A DNA stretch of 64,000 nucleotides from Budorcas taxicolor (GCF_023091745.1 NW_026291790.1:124001-188000), one strand, 5' to 3'; shown: positions 8,477 through 22,344, numbered from the stretch's first letter. Notes: generated from the sequence alone by a model not told the origin. Translations and numbers: made by a program.

Positions 8477-10923
8477 TTGAGATGCGACGGGAACGCCGGG
8501 AACTCTTTCCCGACGAAGCAGGGAAAGGATCCCTCATCTCGAGCTACGAGGCGGAAACGGGGCTCCTCTGGATGTTTGCGGGACCCTCGTGATTCCTCTC
8601 GAGTGGAGACGGGTATTTCGGGGAACTTCTTGATTTGCACCAAGGGTGTGAAGGAGCCTTTCAAAGTTCCAGAGGTGAGGAGTGATCAGCCTCGAGACGC
8701 CTCAGCGGAAATGGGCCTCATCTCGCCTGGAGGGGAGAACCTCCTGGATTTTCTCGAGTTGCGGCAGGTCTTCTCGAGTTACGACGGGGACCTCAGGGAC
8801 CCGCTCTGGTGGCCTCAGGAAAGGCCAGTCCCCATGCGAGTTGCTAGGGGACCTCTCGGGATTCCTCTCCCGTCCATGCCGGGGCCTCAGTCCTTGTGTG
8901 GAGTCGGGGCTGGAACCTGAGGATTCCTCTCCAGTGTTGCCATGGATCTTGGGGTGTTTCTGAGTATCCCCAGGGGAGTCAGGCCTCGTCTCGAGTGGGG
9001 GCATGCACGTGCGCTTTCCTCCCGAGCTGCAGCAGTAGTGTCACGCTTCCTGTCACGTGGATCAAGGGATCTGTGGCTTTCCCTCGAGGCTGTCCCTCGA
9101 GGCTTTCCCACGATGCTTTCCCACAGGGCTGTGCCACGTGCCACCTTGGTGTGAGTCGATCCTCGGCGTGAAAGACGAGCCGGTGAAGGGAAAAGAGGTT
9201 CCTCTGGAATGGACTGAGACATCTGGGGGACTCTTGGAAAGGTGGCACGACCCTGGAGTTCCTCTCGCCGTTCCTGTTGAGAGGGCCTCCTCTTGAGATG
9301 CGACGGGAACGCCGGGAACTCTTTCCCGACGAAGCAGGGACAGGATCCCTCATCTCGAGCTACGAGGCCGAAACGGGGCTCCTCTGGATGTGGGCGGGAC
9401 CCTCGTGATTCCTCTCGAGTGGAGACGGCTAGGTCGGGGAACTTCTTGATTTGCACCAAGGGTGTGAAGGAGCCTTTCGAAGTTCCAGAGGTGAGGTGTG
9501 ATCCGCCTCGTGACACCTCAGCAGAAATGGGCCTCATCTCGCCTGGAGGGGAGAACCTCCTGGATTTTCTCGAGTTGCGGCTGGTCTTCTCGAGTTATGA
9601 CGGGGACCTCAGGGACCCGCTCTGGTGGCCTCAGGAAAGGCCAGTCCCCATGCGAGTTGCTAGGGGACCTCTCGGGATTCCTTTCCCGTCCATGCCGGGG
9701 CCTCAGTCCTTGTGTGGAGTCGGGGCCGGTACCTGAGGATTCCTCTCCAGTGTTGCCATGGATCTTGGGGTGCTTCTGAGTCTCCTCAGGGGAGTCAGGC
9801 CTCGTCTCGAGTGGGGGCATGCACGTGCGCTTTCCTCCCGAGCTACAGCAGTAGTGTCACGCTTCCTTTCACGTGGATCAAGGGATCTGTGGCTTTCCCT
9901 CGAGGCTGTCACTCGAGGCTTTCCCACGAGGCTTTCCCACAGGGCTGTGCCACGTGCCACCTTGGTGTGAGTCGATCCTCGGCGTGAAAGACGAGCCGGT
10001 GAAGGGAAAAGAGGTTCCTCTGGAATGGACTGAGACATCTGGGGGACTCTTGGAAAGGTGGCACGACCCTGGAGTTCCTCTCGCCGTTCCTGTTGAGAGG
10101 GCCTCCTCTTGAGATGCGACGGGAACGCCGGGAACTCTTTCCCGACGAAGCAGGGACAGGATCCCTCATCTCGAGCTACGAGGCGGAAACGGGGCTCCTC
10201 TGGATGTGGGCGGGACCATCGTGATTCCTCTCGAGTGGAGACGGGTATGTCGGGGAACTTCTTGATTTGCACCAAGGGTGTGAAAGAGCCTTTCGAAGTT
10301 CCAGAGGTGAGGTGTGATCCGCCTCGTGACACCTCAGCAGAAATGGGCCTCATCTCGCCTGGAGGGGAGAACCTCCTGGATTTTCTCGAGTTGCGGCAGG
10401 TCTTCTCGAATTACGACGGGGACCTCAGGGACCCGCTCTGGTGGCCTCAGGAAAGGCCAGTCCCTATGCGAGTTTCTAGGGGACCTCTCGGGATTCCTCT
10501 CCCGTCCATGCCGGGGCCTCAGTCCTTGTGTGGAGTCGGGGCCGGAACCTGAGGATTCCTCTCCAGTGTTGCCATGGATCTTGGGGTGCTTCTGAGTCTC
10601 CCCAGGGGAGTCAGGCCTCGTCTCGAGTGGGGGCATGCACGTGCGCTTTCCTCCCGAGCTGCAGCAGTAGTGTCACGCTTCCTGTCACGTGGATCAAGGG
10701 ATCTGTGGCTTTCCCTCGAGGCTGTCCCTCGAGGCTTTCCACGAGGCTTTCCCACAGGGCGGTGCCACGTGCCACGTTGGTGTGAGTCGATCCTCGGCGT
10801 GAAAGACGAGCCGGTGAAGGGAAAAGAGGTTCCTCTGGAATGGATTGAGACATCTGGGGGACTCTTGGAATGGTGGCACGACCCTGGAGTTCCTCTCGCC
10901 GTTCCTGTTGAGAGGGCCTCCTC
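8477..10923 (+). repeat. Trimer HOR copy 4 (M11-M13, 2447 bp), near-copy of M2-M4
   Basis: Matches M2-M4 at a 7341-bp offset with few changes: TTTCAAAGTTCC in M11 (8660), CACGTGGATC instead of CACATGGATC, and GCCGGGGCC instead of GCCGGGTCC in M12. The distal half of M12 (GGGGCCGGTACC, GAGTCTCCTCAGG) is closer to M6 than to M3, so M12 may be an M3/M6 hybrid. Gamma deletion near 10,739. Confidence 0.7.
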
Positions 10924-13371
10924 TTGAGATGCGACGGGAACGCCGGGAACTCTTTCCCGACGAAGCAGGGACAGGATCCCTCATCTCAAGCTAGGAGGCC
11001 GAAACGGGGCTCCTCTGGATGTGGGCGGGACCCTCGTGATTCCTCTCGAGTGGAGACGGCTAGGTCGGGGAACTTCTTGATTTGCACCAAGGGTGTGAAG
11101 GAGCCTTTCGAAGTTCCAGAGGTGAGGTGTGATCCGCCTCGTGACACCTCAGCAGAAATGGGCCTCATCTCGCCTGGAGGGGAGAACCTCCTGGATTTTC
11201 TCGAGTTGCGGCAGCTCTTCTCGAGTTATGACGGGGACCTCAGGGACCCGCTCTGGTGGCCTCAGGAAAGGCCAGTCCCCATGCGAGTTGCTAGGGGACC
11301 TCTCGGGATTCCTTTCCCGTCCATGCCGGGGCCTCAGTCCTTGTGTGGAGTCGGGGCCGGTACCTGAGGATTCCTCTCCAGTATTGCCATGGATATTGGG
11401 GTGCTTCTGAGTCTCCCCAGGGGAGTCAGGCCTCGTCTCGAGTGGGGGCATGCACGTGCGCTTTCCTCCCGAGCTACAGCAGTAGTGTCACGCTTCCTTT
11501 CACGTGGATCAAGGGATCTGTGGCTTTCCCTCGAGGCTGTCCCTCGAGGCTTTCCCACGAGGCTTTCCCACAGGGCTGTGCCACGTGCCACCTTGGTGTG
11601 AGTCGATCCTCTACGTGAAAGACGAGCCGGTGAAGGGAAAAGAGGTTCCTCTGGAATGGACTGAGACATCTGGGGGACTCTTGGAAAGGTGGCACGACCA
11701 TGGAGTTCCTCTCGCCGTTCCTGTTGAGAGGGCCTCCTCTTGAGATGCGACGGGAACGCCGGGAACTCTTTCCCGACGAAGCAGGGACAGGATCCCTCAT
11801 CTCGAGCTACGAGGCAGAAACGGGGCTCCTCTGGATGTGGGCGGGACCCTCGTGATTCCTCTCGAGTGGAGACGGGTATGTCGGGGAACTTCTTGATTTG
11901 CACCAAGGGTGTGAAGGAGCCTTTCTAAGTTCCAGAGGTGAGGTGTGATCAGCCTCGAGACGCCTCAGCAGAAATGGGCCTCATCTCGCCTGGAGGGGAG
12001 AACCTCCTGGATTTTCTCGGGTTGCGGCAGGTCTTCTCGAGTTACGACGGGGACCTCAGGGACCCGCTCTGGTGGCCTCAGGAAAGGCCAGTCCCCATGC
12101 GAGTTGCTAGGGGACCTCTCGGGATTCCTCTCCCGTCCATGCCAGGGCCTCAGTCCTTGTGTGGAGTCGGGCCCGGAACCTGAGGATTCCTCTGCAGTGT
12201 TGCCATGGATCTTGGCGTGCTTCTGAGTCTCCCCAGGGGAGTCAGGCCTCGTCTCGAGTGGGGGCATGCACGTGTGCTTTCCTCCCGAGCTGCAGCAGTA
12301 GTGTCACGCTTCCTGTCACGTGGATCAAGGGATCTGTGGCTTTCCCTCGAGGCTGTCCCTCGAGGCTTTCCCACGATGCTTTCCCACAGGGCTGTGACAC
12401 GTGCCACCTTGGTGTGAGTCGATCCTCGGCGTGAAAGACGAGCCGGTGAAGGGAAAAGAGGTTCCTCTGGAATGGACTGAGACATCTGGGGGACTCTTGG
12501 AAAGGTGGCACGACCCTGGAGTTCCTCTCGCCGTTCCTGTTGAGAGGGCCTCCTCTTGAGATGCGACGGGAACGCCGGGAACTCTTTCCCGACGAAGCAG
12601 GGACAGGATCCCTCATCTCGAGCTACGAGGCCGAAACGGGGCTCCTCTGGATGTGGGCGGGACCCTCGTGATTCCTCTCGAGTGGAGACGGGTATGTCGG
12701 GGAACTTCTTGATTTGCAGCAAGGGTGTGAAGGAGCCTTTCGAAGTTCAAGAGCTGAGGTGTGATCCGCCTCGTGACACCTCAGCAGAAATGGGCCTCAT
12801 CTCGCCTGGAGGGGAGAACCTCCTGGATTTTCTCGAGTTGCGGCAGGTCTTCTCGAGTTATGACGGGGACCTCAGGGACCCGCTCTGGTGGCCTCAGGAA
12901 AGGCCAGTCCCCATGCGAGGTGCTAGGGGACCTCTCGGGATTCCTCTCCCGTCCATGCCGGGGCCTCAGTCCTTGTGTGGAGTCGGGGCCGGTACCTGAG
13001 GATTCCTCTCCAGTATTGCCATGGATATTGGGGTGCTTCTGAGTCTCCCCAGGGGAGTCAGGCCTCGTCTCGAGTGGGGGCATGCACGTGCGCTTTCCTC
13101 CCGAGCTACAGCAGTAGTGTCACGCTTCCTTTCACGTGGATCAAGGGATCTGTGGCTTTCCCTCGAGGCTGTCCCTCGAGGCTTTCCCACGAGGCTTTCC
13201 CACAGGGCTGTGCCACGTGCCACCTTGGTGTGAGTCGATCCTCGACGTGAAAGACGAGCCGGTGAAGGGAAAAGAGGTTCCTCTGGAATGGACTGAGACA
13301 TCTGGGGGACTCTTGGAAAGGTGGCACGACCATGGAGTTCCTCTCGCCGTTCCTGTTGAGAGGGCCTCCTC
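10924..13371 (+). repeat. Trimer HOR copy 5 (M14-M16, 2448 bp), with altered gamma end
   Basis: M14 combines a CAAGCTAGGAGG front (10,988) with the beta-class GACGGCTAGGTC and an M8-like end (CAGTATTGCC, GGATATTGGGG, CTTTCACG). M15 and M16 resemble M9 and M10 at a 4894-bp offset. M16 keeps the M10-type front, with GTTCAAGAGCTG, but has an alpha-like distal half without the gamma deletion. The trimer phase therefore breaks here and the unit is 816 rather than 815 bp. Confidence 0.65.
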
Positions 13372-14187
13372 TTGAGATGCGACGGGAACGCCGGGAACTC
13401 TTTCCCGACGAAGCAGGGACAGGATCCCTCATCTCGAGCTACGAGGCGGAAACGGGGCTCCTCTGGATGTGGGCGGGACCCTCGTGATTCCTCTCGAGTG
13501 GAGACGGGTATGTCGGGGAACTTCTTGATTTGCACCAAGGGTGTGAAGGAGCCTTTCGAAGTTCCAGAGGTGAGGTGTGATCCGCCTCGTGACACCTCAG
13601 CAGAAATGGGCCTCATCTCGCCTGGAGGGGAGAACCTCCTGGATTTTCTCGAGTTGCGGCTGGTCTTCTCGAGTTATGACGGGGACCTCAGGGACCCGCT
13701 CTGGTGGCCTCAGGAAAGGCCAGTCCCCATGCTAGTTGCTAGGGGACCTCTCGGGATTCCTCTCCCGTCCATGCCGGGGCCTCAGTCCTTGTGTGGAGTC
13801 GGGGCCGGAACCTGAGGATTCCTCTCCAGTGTTGCCATGGATCTTGGGGTGCTTCTGTGTATCCCCAGGGGAGTCAGGCCTCGTCTCGAGTGGGGGCATG
13901 CACGTGCGCTTTCCTCCCGAGCTGCAGCAGTAGTGTCACGCTTCCTGTCACGTGGATCAAGGGATCTGTGGCTTTCCCTCGAGGCTGTCCCTCGAGGCTT
14001 TCCCACGAGGCTTTCCCACAGGGCTGTGCCACGTGCCACCTTGGTGTGGGTCGATCCTCGGCGTGAAAGACGAGCCGGTGAAGGGAAAAGAGGTTCCTCT
14101 GGAATGGACTGAGACATCTGGGGTACTCTTGGAAAGGTGGCACGACCCTGGAGTTCCTCTCGCCGTTCCTGTTGAGAGGGCCTCCTC
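13372..14187 (+). repeat. Boundary monomer M17 ending super-unit A
   Basis: Carries CATGCTAGTTGC (13,733), CTTCTGTGTATCC (13,855) and GTGTGGGTCGATCC (14,045). The last two recur in M29 (near 23,643 and 23,835) at a 9789-bp offset, and the GTGTGGGTCG variant also occurs in M0. M36 shares GTATCC-type and GTGTGGGTCG variants near 29,360 and 29,547. This monomer type always precedes a unit starting AACTATTTCCCGAAG or carrying GAGCTAGGAGG, so it marks super-unit ends. Confidence 0.7.
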
Positions 14188-17100
14188 TTGAGATGCGACG
14201 GGAACGCCGGGAACTATTTCCCGAAGAAGCAGGGACAGGATCCCTCATCTCGAGCTAGGAGGCCGAAACGGGGCTCCTCTGGATGTGGGCGGGACCCTCG
14301 TGATTCCTCTCGATTGGAGACGGGTATGTCGGGGAACTTCTTGATTTGCAGCAAGGGTGTGAAGGAGCCTTTCGAAGTTCCAGAGGTGAGGTGTGATCCG
14401 CCTCGTGACACCTCAGCAGAAATGGGCCTCATCTCGCCTGGAGGGGACAACCTCCTGGATTTTCTCGAGTTGCGGCAGGTCTTCTCGAGTTACGACGGGG
14501 ACCTCAGGGACACGCTCTGGTGGCCTCAGGAAAGGCCAGTCCCCATGCGAGTTGATAGGGGACCTCTCGGGATTCCTCTCCCGTCCATGCCGGGGCCTCA
14601 GTCCTTGTGTGGAGTTGGGGCCGGTACCTGAGGATTCGTCTCCAGTGTTGCCATGGATATTGGGGTGCTTCTGAGTCTCCCCAGGGGAGTCAGGCCTCGT
14701 CTCGAGTGGGGGCATGCACGTGCGCTTTCCTCCCGAGCTGCAGCAGTAGTGTCACGCTTCCTGTCACGTGGATCAAGGGATCTGTGGCTTTCCCTCGAGG
14801 CTGTCCCTCGAGGCTTTCCACGAGGCTTTCCCACAGGGCGGTGCCACGTGCCACGTTGGTGTGAGTCGATCCTCGGCGTGAAAGACGAGCCGGTGAAGGG
14901 AAAAGAGGTTCCTCTGGAATGGATTGAGACATCTGGGGGACTCTTGGAATGGTGGCACGACCCTGGAGTTCCTCTCGCCGTTCCTGTTGAGAGGGCCTCC
15001 TCTTGAGATGCGACGGGAACGCCGGGAACTCTTTCCCGACGAAGCAGGGAAAGGATCCCTCATCTCGAGCTACGAGGCGGAAACGGGGCTCCTCTGGATG
15101 TTTGCGGGACCCTCGTGATTCCTCTCGAGTGGAGACGGGCATTTCGGGGAACTTCTTGATTTGCACCAAGGGTGTGAAGGAGCCTTTCGAAGTTCCAGAG
15201 GTGAGGAGTGATCAGCCTCGAGACGCCTCAGCGGAAATGGGCCTCATCTCGCCTGGAGGGGAGAACCTCCTGGATTTTCTCGAGTTGCGGCAGGTCTTCT
15301 CGAGTTACGACGGGGACCTCAGGGACCCGCTCTGGTGGCCTCAGGAAAGGCCAGTCCCCATGCGAGTTGCTAGGGGACCTCTCGGGATTCCTCTCCCGTC
15401 CATGCCGGGGCCTCAGTCCTTGTGTGGAGTCGGGGCTGGAACCTGAGGATTCCTCTCCAGTGTTGCCATGGATCTTGGGGTGTTTCTGAGTATCCCCAGG
15501 GGAGTCAGGCCTCGTCTCGAGTGGGGGCATGCACGTGCGCTTTCCTCCCGAGCTGCAGCAGTAGTGTCACGCTTCCTGTCACATGGATCAAGGGATCTGT
15601 GGCTTTCCCTCGAGGCTGTCCCTCGAGGCTTTCCCACGATGCTTTCCCACAGGGCTGTGCCACGTGCCACCTTGGTGTGAGTCGATCCTCGGCGTGAAAG
15701 ACGAGCCGGTGAAGGGAAAAGAGGTTCCTCTGGAATGGACTGAGACATCTGGGGGACTCTTGGAAAGGTGGCACGACCCTGGAGTTCCTCTCGCCGTTCC
15801 TGTTGAGAGGGCCTCCTCTTGAGATGCGACGGGAACGCCGGGAACTCTTTCCCGACGAAGCAGGGACAGGATCCCTCATCTCGAGCTACGAGGCCGAAAC
15901 GGGGCTCCTCTGGATGTGGGCGGGACCCTCGTGATTCCTCTCGAGTGGAGACGGCTAGGTCGGGGAACTTCTTGATTTGCACCAAGGGTGTGAAGGAGCC
16001 TTTCGAAGTTCCAGAGGTGAGGTGTGATCCGCCTCGTGACACCTCAGCAGAAATGGGCCTCATCTCGCCTGGAGGGGAGAACCTCCTGGATTTTCTCGAG
16101 TTGCGGCTGGTCTTCTCGAGTTATGACGGGGACCTCAGGGACCCGCTCTGGTGGCCTCAGGAAAGGCCAGTCCCCATGCGAGTTGCTAGGGGACCTCTCG
16201 GGATTCCTTTCCCGTCCATGCCGGGTCCTCAGTCCTTGTGTGGAGTCGGGGCTGGTACCTGAGGATTCCTCTCCAGTGTTGCCATGGATCTTGGGGTGCT
16301 TCTGAGTTTCCTCAGGGGAGTCAGGCCTCGTCTCGAGTGGGGGCATGCTCGTGCGCTTTCCTCCCGAGCTACAGCAGTAGTGTCACGCTTCCTTTCACGT
16401 GGATCAAGGGATCTGTGGCTTTCCCTCGAGGCTGTCACTCGAGGCTTTCCCACGAGGCTTTCCCACAGGGCTGTGCCACGTGCCACCTTGGTGTGAGTCG
16501 ATCCTCGGCGTGAAAGACGAGCCGGTGAAGGGAAAAGAGGTTCCTCTGGAATGGACTGAGACATCTGGGGGACTCTTGGAAAGGTGGCACGACCCTGGAG
16601 TTCCTCTCGCCGTTCCTGTTGAGAGGGCCTCCTCTTGAGATGCGACGGGAACGCCGGGAACTCTTTCCCGACGAAGCAGGGACAGGATCCCTCATCTCGA
16701 GCTACGAGGCGGAAACGGGGCTCCTCTGGATGTGGGCGGGACCATCGTGATTCCTCTCGAGTGGAGACGGGTATGTCGGGGAACTTCTTGATTTGCACCA
16801 AGGGTGTGAAAGAGCCTTTCGAAGTTCCAGAGGTGAGGTGTGATCCGCCTCGTGACACCTCAGCAGAAATGGGCCTCATCTCGCCTGGAGGGGAGAACCT
16901 CCTGGATTTTCTCGAGTTGCGGCAGGTCTTCTCGAATTACGACGGGGACCTCAGGGACCCGCTCTGGTGGCCTCAGGAAAGGCCAGTCCCTATGCGAGTT
17001 TCTAGGGGACCTCTCGGGATTCCTCTCCCGTCCATGCCGGGGCCTCAGTCCTTGTGTGGAGTCGGGGCCGGAACCTGAGGATTCCTCTCCAGTGTTGCCA

Positions 17101-18265
17101 TGGATCTTGGGGTGCTTCTGAGTCTCCCCAGGGGAGTCAGGCCTCGTCTCGAGTGGGGGCATGCACGTGCGCTTTCCTCCCGAGCTGCAGCAGTAGTGTC
17201 ACGCTTCCTGTCACGTGGATCAAGGGATCTGTGGCTTTCCCTCGAGGCTGTCCCTCGAGGCTTTCCACGAGGCTTTCCCACAGGGCGGTGCCACGTGCCA
17301 CGTTGGTGTGAGTCGATCCTCGGCGTGAAAGACGAGCCGGTGAAGGGAAAAGAGGTTCCTCTGGAATGGATTGAGACATCTGGGGGACTCTTGGAATGGT
17401 GGCACGACCCTGGAGTTCCTCTCGCCGTTCCAGTTGAGAGGGCCTCCTCTTGAGATGCGACGGGAACGCCGGGAACTCTTTCCCGACGAAGCAGGGAAAG
17501 GATCCCTCATCTCGAGCTACGAGGCGGAAACGGGGCTCCTCTGGATGTTTGCGGGACCCTCGTGATTCCTCTCGAGTGGAGACGGGTATTTCGGGGAACT
17601 TCTTGATTTGCACCAAGGGTGTGAAGGAGCCTTTCGAAGTTCCAGAGGTGAGGTGTGATCCGCCTCGTGACACCTCAGCAGAAATGGGCCTCATCTCACC
17701 TGGAGGGGAGAACCTCCTGGATTTTCTCGAGTTGCGGCAGGTCTTCTCGAGTTACAACGGGGACCTCAGGGACCCGCTCTGGTGGCCTCAGGAAAGGCCA
17801 GTCCCCATGCGAGTTGCTAGGGGACCTCTCGGGATTCCTCTCCCGTCCATGCCGGGGCCTCAGTCCTTGTGTGGAGTCGGGGCTGGAACCTGAGGATTCC
17901 TCTCCAGTGTTGCCATGGATCTTGGGGTGTTTCTGAGTATCCCCAGGGGAGTCAGGCCTCGTCTCGAGTGGGGGCATGCACGTGCGCTTTCCTCCCGAGC
18001 TGCAGCAGTAGTGTCACGCTTCCTGTCACGTGGATCAAGGGATCTGTGGCTTTCCCTCGAGGCTGTCCCTCGAGGCTTTCCCACGATGCTTTCCCACAGG
18101 GCTGTGCCACGTGCCACCTTGGTGTGAGTCGATCCTCGGCGTGAAAGACGAGCCGGTGAAGGGAAAAGAGGTTCCTCTGGAATGGACTGAGACATCTGGG
18201 GGACTCTTGGAAAGGTGGCACGACCCTGGAGTTCCTCTCGCCGTTCCTGTTGAGAGGGCCTCCTC

Positions 18266-19081
18266 TTGAGATGCGACGGGAACGCCGGGAACTCTTTCCC
18301 GACGAAGCAGGGACAGGATCCCTCATCTCGAGCTACGAGGCCGAAACGGGGCTCCTCTGGATGTGGGCGGGACCCTCGTGATTCCTCTCGAGTGGAGACG
18401 GCTAGGTCGGGGAACTTCTTGATTTGCACCAAGGGTGTGAAGGAGCCTTTCGAAGTTCCAGAGGTGAGGTGTGATCCGCCTCGTGACACCTCAGCAGAAA
18501 TGGGCCTCATCTCACCTGGAGGGGAGAACCTCCTGGATTTTCTCGAGTTGCGGCAGGTCTTCTCGAGTTACAACGGGGACCTCAGGGACCCGCTCTGGTG
18601 GCCTCAGGAAAGGCCAGTCCCCATGCGAGTTGCTAGGGGACCTCTCGGGATTCCTCTCCCGTCCATGCCGGGGCCTCAGTCCTTGTGTGGAGTCGGGGCT
18701 GGAACCTGAGGATTCCTCTCCAGTGTTGCCATGGATCTTGGGGTGTTTCTGAGTATCCCCAGGGGAGTCAGGCCTCGTCTCGAGTGGGGGCATGCACGTG
18801 CGCTTTCCTCCCGAGCTGCAGCAGTAGTGTCACGCTTCCTGTCACGTGGATCAAGGGATCTGTGGCTTTCCCTCGAGGCTGTCCCTCGAGGCTTTCCCAC
18901 GATGCTTTCCCACAGGGCTGTGCCACGTGCCACCTTGGTGTGAGTCGATCCTCGGCGTGAAAGACGAGCCGGTGAAGGGAAAAGAGGTTCCTCTGGAATG
19001 GACTGAGACATCTGGGGGACTCTTGGAAAGGTGGCACGACCCTGGAGTTCCTCTCGCCGTTCCTGTTGAGAGGGCCTCCTC
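18266..19081 (+). repeat. Hybrid monomer M23: inserted unit in super-unit B
   Basis: The first part matches M6 (GACGGCTAGGTC at 18,398-18,409). From 18,514 on it carries the M5 private variants CATCTCACCTGG and GAGTTACAACGG. It is followed by M24, a full M6 type. The sequence therefore reads M5, M6/M5 hybrid, M6. This is the expected product of an in-register unequal exchange that duplicated exactly one monomer, with the joint between about 18,406 and 18,514. Confidence 0.8.
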
Positions 19082-22000
19082 TTGAGATGCGACGGGAACG
19101 CCGGGAACTCTTTCCCGACGAAGCAGGGACAGGATCCCTCATCTCGAGCTACGAGGCCGAAACGGGGCTCCTCTGGATGTGGGCGGGACCCTCGTGATTC
19201 CTCTCGAGTGGAGACGGCTAGGTCGGGGAACTTCTTGATTTGCACCAAGGGTGTGAAGGAGCCTTTCGAAGTTCCAGAGGTGAGGTGTGATCCGCCTCGT
19301 GACACCTCAGCAGAAATGGGCCTCATCTCGCCTGGAGGGGAGAACCTCCTGGATTTTCTCGAGTTGCGGCAGCTCTTCTCGAGTTATGACGGGGACCTCA
19401 GGGACCCGCTCTGGTGGCCTCAGGAAAGGCCAGTCCCCATGCGAGTTGCTAGGGGACCTCTCGGGATTCCTTTCCCGTCCATGCCGGGGCCTCAGTCCTT
19501 GTGTGGAGTCGGGGCCGGTACCTGAGGATTCCTCTCCAGTGTTGCCATGGATCTTGGGGTGCTTCTGAGTCTCCTCAGGGGAGTCAGGCCTCGTCTCGAG
19601 TGGGGGCATGCACGTGCGCTTTCCTCCCGAGCTACAGCAGTAGTGTCACGCTTCCTTTCACGTGGATCAAGGGATCTGTGGCTTTCCCTCGAGGCTGTCA
19701 CTCGAGGCTTTCCCACGAGGCTTTCCCACAGGGCTGTGCCACGTGCCACCTTGGTGTGAGTCGATCCTCGGCGTGAAAGACGAGCCGGTGAAGGGAAAAG
19801 AGGTTCCTCTGGAATGGACTGAGACATCTGGGGGACTCTTGGAAAGGTGGCACGACCATGGAGTTCCTCTCGCCGTTCCTGTTGAGAGGGCCTCCTCTTG
19901 AGATGCGACGGGAACGCCGGGAACTCTTTCCCGACGAAGCAGGGACAGGATCCCTCATCTCGAGCTACGAGGCGGAAACGGGGCTCCTCTGGATGTGGGC
20001 GGGACCCTCGTGATTCCTCTCGAGTGGAGACGGGTATCTCGGGGAACTTCTTGATTTGCACCAAGGGTGTGAAGGAGCCTTTCGAAGTTCCAGAAGTGAG
20101 GTGTGATCCGCCTCGTGACACCTCAGCAAAAATGGGCCTCATCTCGCCTGGAGGGGACAACCTCCTGGATTTTCTCGAGTTGCGGCAGGTCTTCTCGAGT
20201 TACGACGGGGACCTCAGGGACCCGCTCTGGTGGCCTCAGGAAAGGCCAGTCCCTATGCGAGTTGCTAGGGGACCTCTCGGGATTCCTCTCCCGTCCATGC
20301 CGGGGCCTCAGTCCTTGTGTGGAGTCGGGGCCGGAACCTGAGGATTCCTCTCCAGTGTTGCCATTGATCTTGGGGTGCTTCTGAGTCTCCCCAGGTGAGT
20401 CAGGCCTCGTCTCGGGTGGGGGCATGCACGTGCGCTTTCCTCCCGAGCTGCAGCAGTAGTGTCACGCTTCCTGTCACGTGGATCAAGGGATCTGTGGCTT
20501 TCCCTCGAGGCTGTCCCTCGAGGCTTTCCACGAGGCTTTCCCACAGGGCTGTGCCACGTGCCACGTTGGTGTGAGTCGATCCTCGGCGTGAAAGACGAGC
20601 CGGTGAAGGGAAAAGAGGTTCCTCTGGAATGGATTGAGACATCTGGGGGACTCTTGGAATGGTGGCACGACCCTGGAGTTCCTCTCGCCGTTCCTGTTGA
20701 GAGGGCCTCCTCTTGAGATGCGCCGGGAACGCCGGGAACTCTTTCCCGACGAAGCAGGGAAAGGATCCCTCATCTCGAGCTACGAGGCGGAAACGGGGCT
20801 CCTCTGGATGTGGGCGGGACCCTCGTGATTCCTCTCGAGTGGAGACGGGTATGTCGGGGAACTTCTTGATTTGCACCAAGGGTGTGAAGGAGCCTTTCTA
20901 AGTTCCAGAGGTGAGGTGTGATCAGCCTCGAGACGCCTCAGCAGAAATTTGCCTCATCTCGCCTGGAGGGGAGAACCTCCTGGATTTTCTCGAGTTGCGG
21001 CAGGTCTTCTCGAGTTATGACGGGGACCTCAGGAACCCGCTCTGGTGGCCTCAGGAAAGGCCAGTCCCCTTGCGAGTTGCTAGGGGACCTCTCGGGATTC
21101 CTCTCCGGTCCATGCCGGGGCCTCAGTCCTTGTGTGGAGTCGGGGCCGGTACCTGAGGATTCCTCTCCAGTATTGCCATGGATATTGGGGTGCTTCTGAG
21201 TCTCCCCAGGGGAGTCAGGCCTCGTCTCGAGTGGGGGCATGCACGTGCGCTTTCCTCCCGAGCTACAGCAGTAGTGTCACGCTTCCTTTCACGTGGATCA
21301 AGGGATCTGTGGCTTTCCCTCGAGGCTGTCCCTCGAGGCTTTCCCACGAGGCTTTCCCACAGGGCTGTGCCACGTGCCACCTTGGTGTGAGTCGATCCTC
21401 GACGTGAAAGACGAGCCGGTGAAGGGAAAAGAGGTTCCTCTGGAATGGACTGAGACATCTGGGGGACTCTTGGAAAGGTGGCACGACCATGGAGTTCCTC
21501 TCGCCGTTCCTGTTGAGAGGGCCTCCTCTTGAGATGCGACGGGAACGCCGGGAACTCTTTCCCGACGAAGCAGGGACAGGATCCCTCATCTCGAGATACG
21601 AGGCGGAAACGGGGCTCCTCTGGATGTGGGCGGGACCCTCGTGATTCCTCTCGAGTGGAGACGGGTATGTCGGGGAACTTCTTGATTTGCACCAAGGGTG
21701 TGAAGGAGCCTTTCTAAGTTCCAGAGGTGAGGTGTGATCAGCCTCGAGACGCCTCAGCAGAAATGGGCCTCATCTCGCCTGGAGGGGAGAACCTCCTGGA
21801 TTTTCTCGGGTTGCGGCAGGTCTTCTCGAGTTACGACGGGGACCTCAGGGACCCGCTCTGGTGGCCTCAGGAAAGGCCAGTCCCCATGTGAGTTGCTAGG
21901 GGACCTCTCGGGATTCCTCTCCCGTCCATGCCAGGGCCTCAGTCCTTGTGTGGAGTCGGGCCCGGAACCTGAGGATTCCTCTGCAGTGTTGCCATGGATC

Positions 22001-22344
22001 TTGGCGTGCTTCTGAGTCTCCCCAGGGGAGTCAGGCCTCGTCTCGAGTGGGGGCATGCACGTGCGCTTTCCTCCCGAGCTGCAGCAGTAGTGTCACGCTT
22101 CCTGTCACGTGGATCAAGGGATCTGTGGCTTTCCCTCGAGGCTGTCCCTCGAGGCTTTCCCACGATGCTTTCCCACAGGGCTGTGCCACGTGCCACCTTG
22201 GTGTGAGTCGATCCTCGGCGTGAAAGACGAGCCGGTGAAGGGAAAAGAGGTTCCTCTGGAATGGACTGAGACATCTGGGGGACTCTTGGAAAGGTGGCAC
22301 GACCCTGGAGTTCCTCTCGCCGTTCCTGTTGAGAGGGCCTCCTC

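Larger units (their letters stand above)
1..13867 (+). repeat. Super-unit A: 17-monomer, 13.87-kb higher-order block
   Basis: Position 1 aligns with 13868 and, again, with 23657. Between 1 and about 4,640 I saw no difference from 13868-18507 in the stretches compared, including rare private variants such as CACATGGATC (1714/15581) and GCCGGGTCC (2354/16221). The block contains five trimer units (M2-M16) plus M17 and the M0/M1 boundary. Within it, M2-M4 resemble M11-M13 at a 7341-bp offset (9 monomers), and M9-M10 resemble M15-M16 at 4894 bp (6 monomers). The super-unit was therefore itself assembled by internal block duplication. Confidence 0.8.
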
